Below are positions 35,836 to 48,423 of a stretch of DNA of 64,000 nucleotides, piece after piece. This DNA comes from Ceratothoa steindachneri (taxonomy: Eukaryota > Arthropoda > Malacostraca > Isopoda > Cymothoidae). Numbering within the stretch: the first letter of the stretch is position 1; every line of letters starts with the position of its first letter. The notes below the pieces were generated by a model, which saw only the letters and a list, made by a program, of their open reading frames with translations, was not told the DNA's origin and searched no databases. The translations under genes were made by a program, and so were the position numbers. The stretch spans positions 71,697,954-71,761,953 of the forward strand of contig OZ018330.1 of the NCBI GenBank assembly GCA_963969495.1. Direction: 5' to 3'.

Positions 35836-36149
35836 AGAAACCCCTAGCTGGAGAGGGTTGCTGTTTGAAAGCCATACCTCCTGAAAGAGTCAGAAGTGGT
35901 TGTTGGAGAATTTCTACTTCACTAGCCCCACTTTCTCTCCTTCTAGATCCTATGATTGTAATCCCATGAATTACTCTAGGTGGGGGTGCTGTTGAGAAAG
36001 ACACCAACTACTCTACCTGCGACTCCAAGGCCGAACTAGCATCCAAGATTGAGGATGTGTTCAAATATCTTCTCAGGGACACAGTAAGGAAAGTATGCGC
36101 CAGCCTTAATCTAGTTGATATGTTTCAAATTATTTTTTTGGCTGAGATA

Positions 36150-36338
36150 TTGCGAGAGGGGAGGGGGAGTTCTTTGAGGCAAACCGTCAAATTTGGCTCG
36201 AACAAACTGACTAAGCTCAGTATGACATAATAACGCGCCTAGCAAAGGAGGACAAAAATCAACCTTCATCGGGATTCGAACAAGGGACATTCCCTGTGCG
36301 AGGTGCGGGCGTTAACCACTAAGCTCTACCGAACTCAT
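36150..36338 (-). mobile_element. tRNA-like SINE fragment
   Basis: The minus strand from ~36335 has an A-box-like TAGAGCTTAGTGGTTAACGC (36309-36328) and a B-box GTTCGAATCCC (36271-36281) at tRNA-like spacing, then unrelated sequence down to ~36150. Extra bases between the boxes argue against a functional tRNA. Called as a SINE head from the boxes alone. Confidence 0.45.
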
Positions 36339-36509
36339 TTTTTAATTAAAATTAAAATTATTGTTTTCCTACTACAGAAATTTCACAACGCTACACGCAA
36401 TTATAACCTAGTGCTGCTCTAAGGAGGAAGGCGGCGCTGAATACTTTAACTTTGAATTTACACTATGAATGGGTTAAATTTTAAAAGGTCTTAGTTTTAA
36501 ATGATATTT

Positions 36510-36510
<1 letters not shown>

Positions 36511-36592
<82 letters not shown>
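36511..36592. repeat. (CA)n-(AT)n microsatellite
   Basis: Short CA run followed by about 66 bp of AT. Confidence 0.95.
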
Positions 36593-36593
<1 letters not shown>

Positions 36594-36599
36594 TTTGCA

Positions 36600-37200
36600 C
36601 AGAGTTAATTTTATCCACAGCTCAAGACGTATAGAAACAATCTCTGGCAATGGAAATTGATCACATAATTTAAAGCATTAAGATCGGGAAAGGTGAATTT
36701 ATTAAAATCACATAAACAAAAATAAATAGACTTAATCGAATGGGATAAAGTAGGGAGCGAATTGATAACGCATAGACAACCGAATGGCACAGAAGTACAC
36801 AATAGAATGGAAGGTCTACCGATTTCTTCCCTTCTCGTCCCGTCGAGAAACGTGACGGTTGGCCCGTCCTGAGGAAACCCAGGATAGTTAACCCCCTTGT
36901 CGCATAAAGTTGCGACAATGGAGCCTTGGCTAAAAGTATAAAGCTCATCTCATAGAATCATATGTATGTATATTTAACATATATAATAAAACTTTTAAAA
37001 AAATTATCATAGGCGGCGCTGAATGTGCATTTTGCTAATATGTTTGAATATTTTGTTAATATGTTTGAATTACTTAATATTTTACTAAATAGTCTGTAAT
37101 TAATAACATGGTATGTTTTTAAAATCAGAATTTAACCAATATTTATTCTGTTTCATCTTAAATTTATAACTCTTTTCCATTCAAAATCGTCGTTCTAAAT
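36600..37200. other. No recognisable gene
   Basis: A+T-rich spacer. GGCGGCGCTGAAT occurs at ~36431 and again at ~37013, a short direct repeat of unknown origin. Confidence 0.4.
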
Positions 37201-37207
37201 AAGCAAT

Positions 37208-38165
37208 ATGACTAAAACTAAAGAACTTACAGAAGCACAGAGAGCACAAATCCCACTTCCCCATAGCCAAGTGTTATCACAAAATAGAAATTGATAAGGA
37301 AATAAAATGTTCAATATTTGGTGCCCAAACCACTATAAAATGATGTCAAGAGACAAAGAGGTTTGCATCATGGAAGAGGACTGCCAGAAAACGCCTTACA
37401 ACACAGATCAATCATTCAGGCTTCACTACAGAATCACAGAAAAACATCGTCTGAACTTGCTAGGGAGTTCAATGTAACTTAAAGTTAAAAAATATCACAC
37501 AAAACAGTTAACAAGAGACTTAAAGATCAAAGCTAAAAGGATGCAAAGCGAGAAAGAAGCCATGGATATCTGAGGTGAAGAGTAAAAATCGTCTTCATTG
37601 AATCAAAGATCACAGAAATTAACACATAAACAATGTTATAAAGTTTTCCGCTCAGTTGAAAGTAATTATCAGGTATGTTTCATTATTGGTTTGTTATTTT
37701 ATGTGTAATTCTATTTAAATATATAATTAAGAAAATTATTGAAAAAACAAAAAAAAAATTTGTAATAATTTGTAGATTTTCATCACTTCTGCGGCTAATT
37801 TTGTGAGACGAAGAGTTGGAGAGGCAATTCATCCTCGTGCGAAGCATAGAGGTGGTTGTATCATAGTATGGGGTGAATGTCTTCACCAAACATTATCAGA
37901 ACCATCAATCCAGAAATTGAAACCCACCACACCAAGAAATGAAGTTATATTTCAGTCTGACAATGTCAAAAAAATTGGTTCGGAAAAATGAGGACCACCC
38001 CTATGGAGTGACCACCACAGAGCCCAGGCTTAAATCAATGGAAGATTTATTACGAAATTCTCGTTAGAAAAAACTAAGCCGAGTGTTGGAAGATGGCATT
38101 AAAAGGTTGTGAAAATTTGGTGAAATTCATGTTACGAAGGATTATGGCTGTAATCAAAGCATTAA
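37208..38165 (+). pseudogene. Tc1-like transposase relic
   Basis: Begins MTKTKELTEAQRAQI (Tc1 N-terminal helix-turn-helix style). After heavily frameshifted sequence it reads VRRRVGEAIHPRAKHRGGCI then IVWGE (the Tc1 GGG-x-x-VWG block) at ~37805-37880, VIFQSDN (second Asp, with the usual FQQDN-type context) and a C-terminal LRRIMAVIKALKVINK near 38130. A stretch at 37500-37790 does not match and may be an insertion. Not coding-competent. Confidence 0.6.
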
Positions 38166-38259
38166 AAGTTATAAATAAATATAATGAATTTATTTACCAC
38201 AAATTCCTAAATACGTCATATGAATGATTCCATAGGATGCTTTATACTTATAGCCAAGG

Positions 38260-38471
<212 letters not shown>

Positions 38472-38474
<3 letters not shown>

Positions 38475-39332
38475 CAAACAAATGTTATAAGTTTTTTCCA
38501 ATAACCTACTGACCTATGAAGCCTTTTCTTGTTTGCTGTTAATGTTGCGGGAAATCGACTATTGTGTAAGTATGAAATGTGGCTCGGTTCGTTATATTGG
38601 AAAGTCACTTTTATAATTACTGTTTCGTTACGTAACTGATTTCTGTAGTAAACTTAAACGTGGATATAAGCGAGGGAATCAACCTCGGTGCGGAAGAGGG
38701 TTCTATGTCCCCTGTCCAAAAGAGATTAGATTCTTAATACTAAACGAATGAGAGAAAATAGGGGGGAGGGGACTCAGGCTGGTTATAAACGGGTGAAAAG
38801 GATTCGCAGGAACGGAAAAGCACACTAAGTCAAATAGAGTTCCTCGGCAAAAAAATGGCTCTCATGAAAATCTCAGATAACAAAAATAAATCAATTGTAG
38901 GCTAATAATTTTCACACACATGTCAGAAAATACCGATGTTAAATAAGAGGGAATTATGATCGAAATGAAAAAAAACAGCAAGTTGGTTTCGAATCGATTT
39001 GAGTTGATTGGTTAAAGGGTCCTCTATAATAACTATCGTATGCTTCCAAATGGCCTTATCTCAAAGAAGCACATTTCACGGCTCTGAAGTCTCCAATATA
39101 ATCATAATTCGGAGCCACAACGGAATTGGTCTCCGGATTTAGCTTACGATGGGGAAGGATCTTCTTCTGAAGGCATTTCGTGCAAATCGATTTTGTTATC
39201 ATTTCAAATCATTCATGTTTTTTTTCTTTTGGTGGTTTTCTACTTCTTACCTTTAGCTCCCTGACCTTTTATGTTAGGGGTATCCATTATGGTGACTAAA
39301 TACGTCGAACTATTATTTAATTTCAAAGGTAC

Positions 39333-39334
<2 letters not shown>
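38472..39334. other. No recognisable gene
   Basis: Spacer without supported frames or element motifs. Confidence 0.5.

Positions 39335-39420
<86 letters not shown>
39335..39420. repeat. (AT)n microsatellite
   Basis: About 86 bp of AT dinucleotide. Confidence 0.95.
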
Positions 39421-39422
<2 letters not shown>

Positions 39423-40248
39423 GTATATGTATGTATGTTAGGATTACCTCCTTACATATGCTCAAACTCCAACTGTACTGTTATACTACTACTACTAATA
39501 ATAATGATAATAATTAAACGATATTATCAGATAGGCATGAAATAGGAGCTCAGAAATTCGCACAAAAATGCATTATCTTCCGAAACCAAAAAGTGCGGTA
39601 TATGACGCAGGCATTCCAATTTTCCCAACCCCCTTCTTGCTAACCCAGCCTCCCTGCTTCAGCTAACCCTTATGCCATCAACGGGCAATCCTTCCCTTTT
39701 AAATATCAAAATTATTTAATGCCTCCGACTAATATCCTGTTGTTTCACTGTTTTTTTTTGCAAAAGACATTCTTAGGTAAACCCTCCACCTCTAATCATC
39801 TTGAATTATATACTATTGGTTAATACTAAGGTAGGAGTATCCTGTATCTTCAAAATGTATATAACCATTGACTCAGTTGTAAGAAATTTCCGCCCCATTA
39901 ACCCAATGAAAAAGTTAGCTGGATAGTCATTGTAAAAACCATCCCACTGTCTTCAATGCTCTCTATAGCCATTGGCTCAATTGTAAAAATATAAAAAACT
40001 TGGTAACTAAATCAAATATAACTGGACCATTACTATAAAACCCCATCATACTATGTCTAATATTTTATGTAACCACACCCACTGAAATGAGCATGTAAAA
40101 AAATGATACATAACCGATTCATATCTTCAAGCGACTGGTAGTCTCCTCCTCCGTCGAGCATCGTGCCTTCTCCAGTCGTATTAGACGACGTTACCAGCCG
40201 TAAACTGGCGTAATCTTTTTCACTACTCGTAACCTTCCATACCAGTCG

Positions 40249-40250
<2 letters not shown>
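39421..40250. other. No recognisable gene
   Basis: A+T-rich spacer with a short ACT/ATA-rich patch near 39483-39515. Nothing else recognised. Confidence 0.5.
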
Positions 40251-40337
<87 letters not shown>

Positions 40338-40348
40338 TAAATATATAT

Positions 40349-40401
<53 letters not shown>
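40251..40401. repeat. (AT)n microsatellite, interrupted
   Basis: AT tracts at 40251-40331 and 40350-40401 split by a short A+T-rich interruption. Confidence 0.95.
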
Positions 40402-40405
<4 letters not shown>

Positions 40406-42320
40406 TCATGTAAATGTGTAACATTTTTATAATAATGTATCAGTAGCGCTCCTGGCTATTAAGTTCCAGGAAATGGAGCGCCTGACCTGATAAAGGTTAG
40501 GAACTCCAGTCTCATATATAAACTTATTCTCGAAAGGTTGAAGAGTTGTTTCATTTAAGGAGGTCGGCTGTCCAAGTTTACCACTGCTCTCATCTCCAAC
40601 TGTGTCGCAGCGTTTACTAGATTGATTTACTTCTATTTCAGATTCCACGTTTAATATCTCTTTAGTACACGAGGGTCATTCCTTCAATAGCTATGTTGTC
40701 GTTCATGATGCCCTCTCGGCAGATTGATTGGCGTTTTGAAGCGAATTAGACGTAATTAGGTATGAATTAAGAGGATTTAAGCGAAACTAGGGGCAAAAAC
40801 AATATTTGAGCATGGGTTGACGTCCCCGGAGAAAGAGTAAATGTTTGCAGCTCTGCACGTTCGCAGACCAAAGCATCATTTTTGTAACCAGATATGTTTT
40901 TGAATTTGTCCAGTTTCTTATTACATTATTCTTGAGGACAATTCTTTTCCATGGAATCAAGAATGTGGACCGTGCTAAGGTCTTTTTAGAATTTGGACGT
41001 TTTTTCTTGGGCAGGGTTGTCGATCCTATGGCACGCGTGACCAAAGTTACGCCTGTAGTTTTACGGCAAGCGAAGCTCAGGGTAGCTTCAAGCGATTAGA
41101 TTCTAAAATTCAACACATGACTTAGAATTCTGCTTCAATAAAATACATTTTGATTATAGCGATCTACATCATCGATAAAGAGGTTAAAAAGAAAACATGT
41201 CAATTAATCAGGACGACTAACACATATCACGAGTAGTGTTTAATTTATTTTTTTATTATTTGTCGATTGAAACTTCAAAATAAAATAATAATAATGTTTT
41301 CTTTAACATTAGGGTTAAAGAGGTTTGCCACCCCGCCCGATGGCTTTTTACAGTCACTAACTACTCTACTCCATCATTTTATGGTTTTGGCTTTTTTTAC
41401 TGTATAGGTTTCTTCATTTAGACTACTCCGCTATTCATGCGATTGTCCCTCGTTTTACCAACGAAAATTGAGGGTTCAGTTAAAATAGTGGGAAGCCACA
41501 AGCAAATCTTTAATTAACTATTTATCGAAACAAAGGACGTGTTTAATTTTAGAATCAAATTATGTACGTTGCTTCAACTTAACATTTAGCTATACAAAAA
41601 ACAGAGCTGCAAGAATAAAACAAAAATACATTTACGTATTCTTAAACTTAAAATAGGCAGGCATTCTATATGTAAGCTGTTTTAGTTTACAACGAATAAA
41701 CGCCACTAATTATATATTGGTGCATCTGTTTTTTATCATTAATCGATGCCATTGCTGCTAATAGCATGGAGCCCATTCAAGGTTCAAGGTAGAGCACCTT
41801 GCGACTTAGTACCAATCGCAGTCCCTGACTGTCATTTGACATACAGGAGGAGGGGTACAAAATAATGGAAACACATTGTTAATGCAAGTTTTTTATCCAA
41901 TGTGGAGTTTGTCTTCTTTTAATAGCACTAATTATTTGAATGTATCAAGAAATTAACGATTTTGACAATGATTACAACGCGCTTTGTTGCCTGGCGATCT
42001 CGGTTACTGAATTCCTCCTTTCATCTAGATTCTAGATTTACGTCTACAGGGTAGGGTCGGTATTCCTTCACAATTTTCAATTGCTAAATTTGAAAATTTG
42101 ACCCATTTTTTTACCTTCGTAGTCTGTCTTTTTATTCTTATAAACAATAACCAATTTTGCTTTATTTTTTTGAAGAATAATTGACTGGAAAACTTTTAAC
42201 ACCCCCAATTTGTGGAAGAGGCATGGAGCCATCCTTGGAATCCGCACTCGAAAGACAAAAAGTAGATTTTTGACTTCCTTAAAGCCAGCAGAAGGATGGA
42301 GGAAAAGGTCTGAAAATAGC
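40402..42320. other. No recognisable gene
   Basis: Short frames at 40427-40648 and 40787-41044 (minus) and 40845-41099 (plus) show no family motif. The remainder is A+T-rich spacer. Confidence 0.5.
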
Positions 42321-42329
42321 TAGAAGATT

Positions 42330-43040
42330 CAGGATTCGACTACGAGGCGAAAGCAGAGAGGAAAACCCATGGCTGACTATATGAGGCCATCAGAATGACA
42401 GAATTCATTGCTGAAATCCAAGATATCATCGTCAATGATTTCAGAAAGTTGATGCGTGCCATTACAAGGGAGCAAGGTGTATATAAAAAGCTCATCAGGC
42501 TGGTGCTGCATAAGGACGTTCGTACTTTCCATACAAGATGACGAGGGGACAATTTTTGTCCAAGACGATGCAGGAAAAGAGAATCAATCACACCAAAAAG
42601 CTGATCAACAAGTTGAAACACCATTGGAGCCAGACATGCTGTTGTTCTACTCCGACAAGAAGAATTTCTCCCTGACAAGAAATCAATTCCCACAACAACA
42701 GGGGGCTCGCCGTTGCACCCTATGACATGCCAAGAGTCATGCAGAAATTTCCAGCGACAATCATGGTATTTGGTGTCATCAGCAGTGAAGGTGACGCCAT
42801 GTCACTTCCGTTCTTTCCTGAGGACCTCAAGCCGAACTCTGACGGCTACATCCGTGTTCTGAGCAAGGTGATGAAGCTCTGGATAGACCGAATAGCTGCA
42901 GAGAGGCCTTACGTGTGGCTACAAGACTATATACCTTGCCACACTGATTGGAAGACCTAGGCCTAGCTGTCAAAGAATTTCTTCGAGCACACAGCACCTG
43001 ACATTTGGCCTCCCAACTCGCCTAACTGCAGCTCCATCTT
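42330..43040 (+). pseudogene. DDE transposase relic, same family as 35335-35835
   Basis: Across frames: RLMRAITREQGVYKKLIR-like helix-turn-helix block (~42450), LVLHKDVRTFHTR, LFYSDKKNFS (first catalytic Asp, ~42645), IMVFGVISSEGDAMSLPFFP (~42760), NSDGYIRVLSKVMKLWIDRI, then RPYVWLQDYIPCHTDWKT (second Asp, DxxPxHT context, ~42915) and after a stop FWPPNSPN (third site region, with the catalytic Asp altered). It is therefore more complete than its relative at 35335 but is broken by several stops and frame changes. Confidence 0.7.
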
Positions 43041-43049
43041 CGCTCGAGA

Positions 43050-43235
43050 TCTTCAACATTCGTCGGTTACCGAGTCATAACATTCTCACTTAATATTCTC
43101 CATAGGCTTCCTATCGGGTTTTAATCAGAGCTCTGCGCAGGCCAGTTAATCATGTCTCTATTTTCAGCATCCAAGTACAGCTTCACCGTTTTTGCTGTAT
43201 AGCCCGGTGCATTTTCCTACATGAAAACAGGCTCG
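43050..43235 (-). pseudogene. Tc1-like transposase C-terminal relic
   Basis: The minus strand reads QENAPGYTAKTVKLYLDAEN, RDMINWPAQSSD, stop, NPIGSLWRILSENVMTR. This corresponds to the QDNAP...WPAQSPDLNPIENLW end of Tc1 transposases, with D to E in the second motif and a stop inside the third. It abuts the oppositely oriented transposase relic at 42330-43040. Confidence 0.65.
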
Positions 43236-43239
43236 GGTT

Positions 43240-44550
43240 CTTCAGATGTTTGGAGAGACAATCCAATCAATAAAAGTGGCGCGATAAGTATAAGAGAAAT
43301 ATTGTCAGGTAGTTAGAGTTAAGAAAAATAGTGTAGAATTGAGAAAAAGCACCAGGTGCTCAAAGAGTTGCAAAGGCGCCTGTTGATCAGAATGAATTCT
43401 CTGTTATTTTTGTTGTAGTCATATTTTTTAATGTTTTGGTTATGTTATTGGAGTTCAAGCTTTGGTGTTATGGTGATTCATTTTGTATGATTATATTTGT
43501 TCTCGTTCTGTATTGTTGTTTTTCTCCTTTATACTTATTGTTATTGAATGTGCTTTTTGTAGTTTTTTTTGTGGTTTATCTATAGAGTTTGGTTACGGAT
43601 GTTATTATTCGTCGTTTTCTGGCTCTTGATCCATTATTCAGCTTCTTGTTTTCATATTTGGACGTTTTGGTCATAATCGAGATTCTTGTAGCATTTTGGG
43701 TTAGTTTCATCTTCGGATTGATATTTATATTCAGTTGTTATTCGTTTTAGGACTTCTTGTGGTAGTCTTTTTTACATTTTTCACGCAAAGAGTTACGCTG
43801 CCATTGTCAGTAATTTTATGGAGCTCGAGAATCTTGCATGGCTTCTTCTTGCTTTGCTGCCATTGAGCCTTAATCTAAGCTCTTCATCTAGTTCTACCAT
43901 CATTTCAACTTTTTATTTTCCTCGTTCTCTCCTCTATCACCTTATTCAGATATTTCAGCCCCAGCCCCTGCCCTGTGCAGATCTTCCTGTTTCCTTTTTT
44001 TATCTGCTGCGTGTAGCTGTAATTAATAAGACACACTTGTTTTGCACTCTCTGAAGTAACAATTGTGTTTGTGAAGCACACAAGAGTGCAGAGATATCCT
44101 TCAAGAGTGCTACTCTAAATATAGCCGTGCAAAACTTCTTTTTATTACTGTTTCTGAAGTTCATGGAGGTATACACAGTTCGGACTGCCGCTTAGGCCCT
44201 TGAAATTCTATCTGAGACGTATTTCATGTACACATTCGAAGTAATCTTTATCCCGAGTACGTTGCACTCTGTGGTGTAGGGATAGCCTTTATCCCCCAAC
44301 TCTAGCATCTCTTTTTATTTTCCAGTTGGCCTTGTAAGTGTTGAGATTTTCAATCTCCGCAGCAGCCATGCGAGCAATTTCGTATGGAAATCGTATTAAT
44401 GAGTCACTAATGTTGAAGCAAGTGGAGGTGGCTTGGTACTGGGTCGTCTATTAGGTTTGACAAAAGCGCCCACCTTGGGGAGCAATACTCTCAAATTGAA
44501 TTCATGGCCGTCCAATTGACGAATAATAATGTATACAGTTCTCTCTATGA
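43240..44550. other. No recognisable gene
   Basis: T-rich spacer. The frame 43818-44054 is Leu/Ser-rich and unsupported. Confidence 0.5.
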
Positions 44551-44560
44551 CGTGAGATAG

Positions 44561-44735
44561 AGGGGAATAGGAAAAGGGGCAAAAAAGAAATAATAGCGTA
44601 GGCGAGGGTCGAGTGGTCCCATGTCGCTGGACCACTGTTAGCGAGCGGCGAATACACTCCACCATCCTGAGTCCCAAAAAGACTCATTCAAGCAAAGCTT
44701 TTAAGCCTCTTGCCTGCACTTCTCGTACGATTCAC
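44561..44735 (-). mobile_element. tRNA-like SINE, copy 1 of 2
   Basis: The minus strand has GACTCAGGATGGTGGAGTGT (A-box region) and a decayed B box, followed by CTACGCTATTATTTC. It aligns with 44848-45022 over about 170 bp, from an A-rich GGGCAAA side to CTTCTCGTACG at the other end. Confidence 0.5.
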
Positions 44736-44847
44736 CCCCCCCCCCCTCCTAGAAGCAGAGCGTATTTTAAATAAATGAAGAGAACCCGTTTGGAAATGTT
44801 ACCCAAGGGCTAACGCTCCCCCTCCCGGGTCTGGGCACCATTGTAAA

Positions 44848-45022
44848 TAGAGAGAAATGGGAAAAAGGGCAAAGAAAAAATAACAGCGTAGGCGAGTTTC
44901 GAACAGCTTTCCACGTCGCTGGACCACTGTTAGCGAGAGGCGAATCCACTCCGCCATCCTGAGTCTCAAAAAAGAATCATTCAAGGGAATCTTTTAAGTC
45001 GCTCGCTTGCACTTCTCGTACG
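44848..45022 (-). mobile_element. tRNA-like SINE, copy 2 of 2
   Basis: The minus strand has GACTCAGGATGGCGGAGTGG with ATTCG (A box of tRNA-Leu/Ser type), TGGTCCAGCGACGTGG and a B box TGTTCGAAACTC. Both copies are in the same orientation, ~285 bp apart, so they may be a local duplication or two insertions. Confidence 0.55.
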
Positions 45023-45560
45023 CTACAAACGTAACCGCAGTTCTTTCTACATAAGTTTTACTTAGTTCCAGATCCTAAACTACATCTTCCTTTGTCATTC
45101 CCTATAGAATGTTTTTGATAACAATTGGCATACATTACTCACATAGCACCAATTCCTTTTAGCTTGGGTGTGAAATAAATAGATCATACGCTCGCCGGTG
45201 CCACCAATTCCTACCCTTAGTAAGGGCAAGAAGGAAAGCAACCACCAGTCAACCCATCGAGAAAGAAAGTTGATCAAATTAGACCTTCTTCATAGAGGGT
45301 GACAGGAGGATAGAGTGGAATACTTCCATTGTTTGAGGGCCTACTTATTAACGTGGAGTCCGAGCAGTGAGTTGTCCAGTACCATTATATTCCTCTCATT
45401 TTCGTTGTACTGAGCTACTGCCAGGCTGTGTAGTTTTATGTATGTCTTAGGTTTTTGTACTGAGTGTGTAGTTTCCATGTTTTCTCTCTGTGTTTAATGT
45501 AGGTTTGAAGGCTTTAGTCATTCCAGTTTACTCAGTGTCTACTGATTTCACTTTGGCTTG
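45023..45560. other. No recognisable gene
   Basis: Spacer without supported frames. Confidence 0.45.
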
Positions 45561-45562
45561 TC

Positions 45563-46520
45563 CTATTTCACTTTGGTTTGCATCTTTCGCGTAACTCTTC
45601 TCTGTTCCTCTTCCGAGAAATCCCAACTCTCTTCTGCATTATTTTTTGTCGGATTCTCTCCAAGTGATTCTTCTTGTTTATCATCAGTAGGAGTGATTTC
45701 TTGCATTTGGAAATTTAAAATTGCCCCGGAGTTAATGGTTTTGAAGCCATTAGATTTAAGCAATGAGTTTAGTGTGTTCACTTATCGCCCTGGGTGAAGT
45801 GCGTTTTGTATGTGTGCGTGTATTACGCATGTGTATAGTTTGGCGTACATACCTCCTGTCATGTTTGGAAGTATGACTTGGTTTGGTGCATCTTTTTGGA
45901 GCGTATATGCGTAAGTGGTGTTTCCTTTAATTGTTTTCTTCTCTTGCAGTTACCTTTCCTTCCTTTTATTTTTGTAGGACATATCATAGCGATTGACCGG
46001 TAGTTTCTCTCGCAATTTCTGAGCTTTTTTTGTTTCATGCAATTCCGGAATATGTCCCCTTCGGTGGCACATTAAGAACATATAAGTCCTTTCTTTTGGT
46101 AGATTACTGTGGTGTGGTCCTCAATTACCTAACAAGTGAAGCGCATCTGGATGTTGTCAAAAATGTCTCTTTGAACGTTCGTTAGGGATAAACATATTAA
46201 ATGCTAGCAATCATTTTCCCAGTGTCTTTGATGACATTTCGGTGTTTCAAAATACTGCTTTAAAACTTAAGTGTGATCTCTGAATTTGATCACCTCTTGT
46301 ACTTTCAGCCGTTTATGGCGCTCCATTAACGCTTGTTTTATTTCCTTTCATGTGTGTAATTATACAAATACCTCAACTTTTCGCTACACAAAATCAATGT
46401 TTGTCGTAATGTGTGATGGGGTTTTAGCCTCCAGGTCTAGTTTCTTTAGGATTATACTACCGACCGTCTATAACAGTTGTTCTACATCCGGAGGATACAT
46501 ATTTCCGTCATCAGTGTTTT
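45563..46520 (-). pseudogene. Possible retroelement gag/ORF1 relic with one zinc knuckle
   Basis: The minus strand near 46070-46030 reads C, a stop, CATEGDIFRNC, close to a CCHC knuckle (CxxCxxxGHxxxxC) with H replaced by D. It is followed by a Lys/Arg-rich region and, at 45781-45563, an acidic Gln/Glu-rich frame. This order fits the C-terminal half of a LINE ORF1 or gag protein, but the evidence is one degenerate motif. Confidence 0.35.
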
Positions 46521-47364
46521 AGTGTGCCCCACTTCGTGTGGGCTCCTACTTGATGATGTCTTTAAGGTAAAAACTTACCTCGTTCCACAAGATAGAGAAG
46601 CATCCTATATATCTTAATTCTATATAGTCTACCTCCCGATGTTCGCCCTCTCCTTGGTAATCCTACCTAAATAGGTTTAGCCCTATAGCAGTCCGCAGTT
46701 GGGATCGAGCTCGTGGCTGCTAACCCCCACCCCCTTTACTGGCACAATAACGGGGTCTCCTGCAGGGGTTCACTATACCCCAATATCAACTGAAACTCAG
46801 ACTTTGCCGTGACCAATTTATATAGTTCGGGTATGAAAAAAGTTAGAGTTTAACAGTAATAAAAAAGGAAGAGATAGATGTAGTATAAGCAGCTCCACTT
46901 GAATCTCCAATGAACCCAATGTGCGCATATATTTATTTTTACTTTTCGGTTCTCTTGCCGAAATTGCCGCCCCTACGAGAGATGAGTTTTACCAAAGTGC
47001 AGTTTGTGTGAAAGCGATAATAATGAGTCCGTTGGTGTTTGAACTTTGGGGTGATAGTAGAAGAGAACGATTCATCGCTGACATAGGCACCTCTCTACCC
47101 TTCTCTTCCGAGTGGGAGGGAAGTAGATAGGCGCCTCCGGTCGACCCTTCATCTAACTCATTCTCCTCTCCAAAGGGTCCAAGTGGATGCAGATGGGGAA
47201 GGGTCGGAGTGATCCGATGAAGGTAGAGAGAAGTAGGAATAGGAGTAAAAGATTTGAAGTGAGAGAAGAGAATAAGAGATTAGAAGTTGATCTATGTTGA
47301 TCTTTTTATAGTGGATAGATGGAGAGAATGGAACTTCATTTTGTGAACCTCCAGTTTGTGATTT
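46521..47364. other. No recognisable gene
   Basis: Spacer. The frame at 46921-47130 has a hydrophobic start but no homologue I recognise. Confidence 0.45.
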
Positions 47365-47375
47365 TATCGTGGATT
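47365..47375 (+). repeat. Target-site duplication, left of LINE copy C
   Basis: TATCGTGGATT, repeated exactly at 54252-54262 after the A-rich tail. Defines the 5' end of copy C at 47376. Confidence 0.85.
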
Positions 47376-48423
47376 TCCCCCGTAAGAAGCGCGGTGATTT
47401 GCCATCCTGGCTGCCGTGCTGACGGGACTCAGCACCCCGTCCGACCCCAGCTTAGCCTCTTCTTCTTCCTTCAAAACACTTGTTTCCTCGCTTTTCATAC
47501 AACCTCTCCCACAACTTTCTCTGGTCAGCCTTTAATTTCACTGGGTAGATGCTGACCTTCCTGTCAGCCAACCGTCCCGCATTGGGGCTGAGGGGGTGAG
47601 GGACAATATTCCCTAACCCCTGAGCTCCGGTCTGGGGTGGCTGGTTTTTAACACCTGCTTCATGCCCACCCATACCTTCCTCACATCCCTTTTCCTCTCC
47701 TCTTCACAATCTATATATTTTACGCCGTGTCTAAGGTGGAGCCGCCATGCCAATGGACTGCCAGGCCACCAGGCGGGAGGGGTGGTCCCAAATGGCGGCG
47801 CCTGGCTCTGCCGGGCTTGTAAGCACCTCTCGCATTGCGGGCTACTGCGAGAGGTGTGCGCGATTGCATCCCGTGTAAAAAAGAGGGTCACCATGCCCAA
47901 TGATGAAGATCAAAAAAAAAAACTCAACCCCCAACTTCCCCTGAAACATCGACGGAGCCGCCCTCGGGCAGCTCCAGCAAAAAAATGGAGGTCTCCCCCC
48001 CCCACCTGTGCTTGCACAGGGGAACCTCCATATTTCTCTAACCGGAGAGAAGGCTTACTCCTCTCCTTGGCCTACGGGTGCAGGGGACTCCCCCTGACCC
48101 CCTTCTCTGGAGGTGCTTTCGGGCACCTCCCTTTTTCCAGCGGCAGTTCCCTCTTTTCTTTCCAAGGAGACTGCCAAGAAAGCCAGCAGGCAGCCCTTAG
48201 CCAGCCGCTCCCCATCAAGGTGGCTCGGTAGGGCAAACCCCCTTAGGGGGGAGAGGGAAGCCAGGCCCTTCGGTCGCTTCCCTCAAAAGACCTGCTGGCA
48301 AGAATATTAAACCTTGCCGGGGTTAAGGCCTGTGCCTCCCCACAAAAGACTCTTGACGCTGCCAAGGGGGCCTGCGATGTCCTGGGAGGGGATGGCCAAC
48401 TGGAAGCCCCTCTTGTGATAGAC

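Noticed and set aside
36431..37025. Short LTR pair suggested by the repeated GGCGGCGCTGAAT
   Set aside because: Similarity does not extend beyond about 13 bp.
40787..41099. Opposed 84-85 residue frames
   Set aside because: Overlap each other on opposite strands, with no recognised domain on either.
46700..46770. Another tRNA-like SINE head
   Set aside because: A GAGCTCGATCCC-like B box is present on the minus strand but no credible A box at tRNA spacing.
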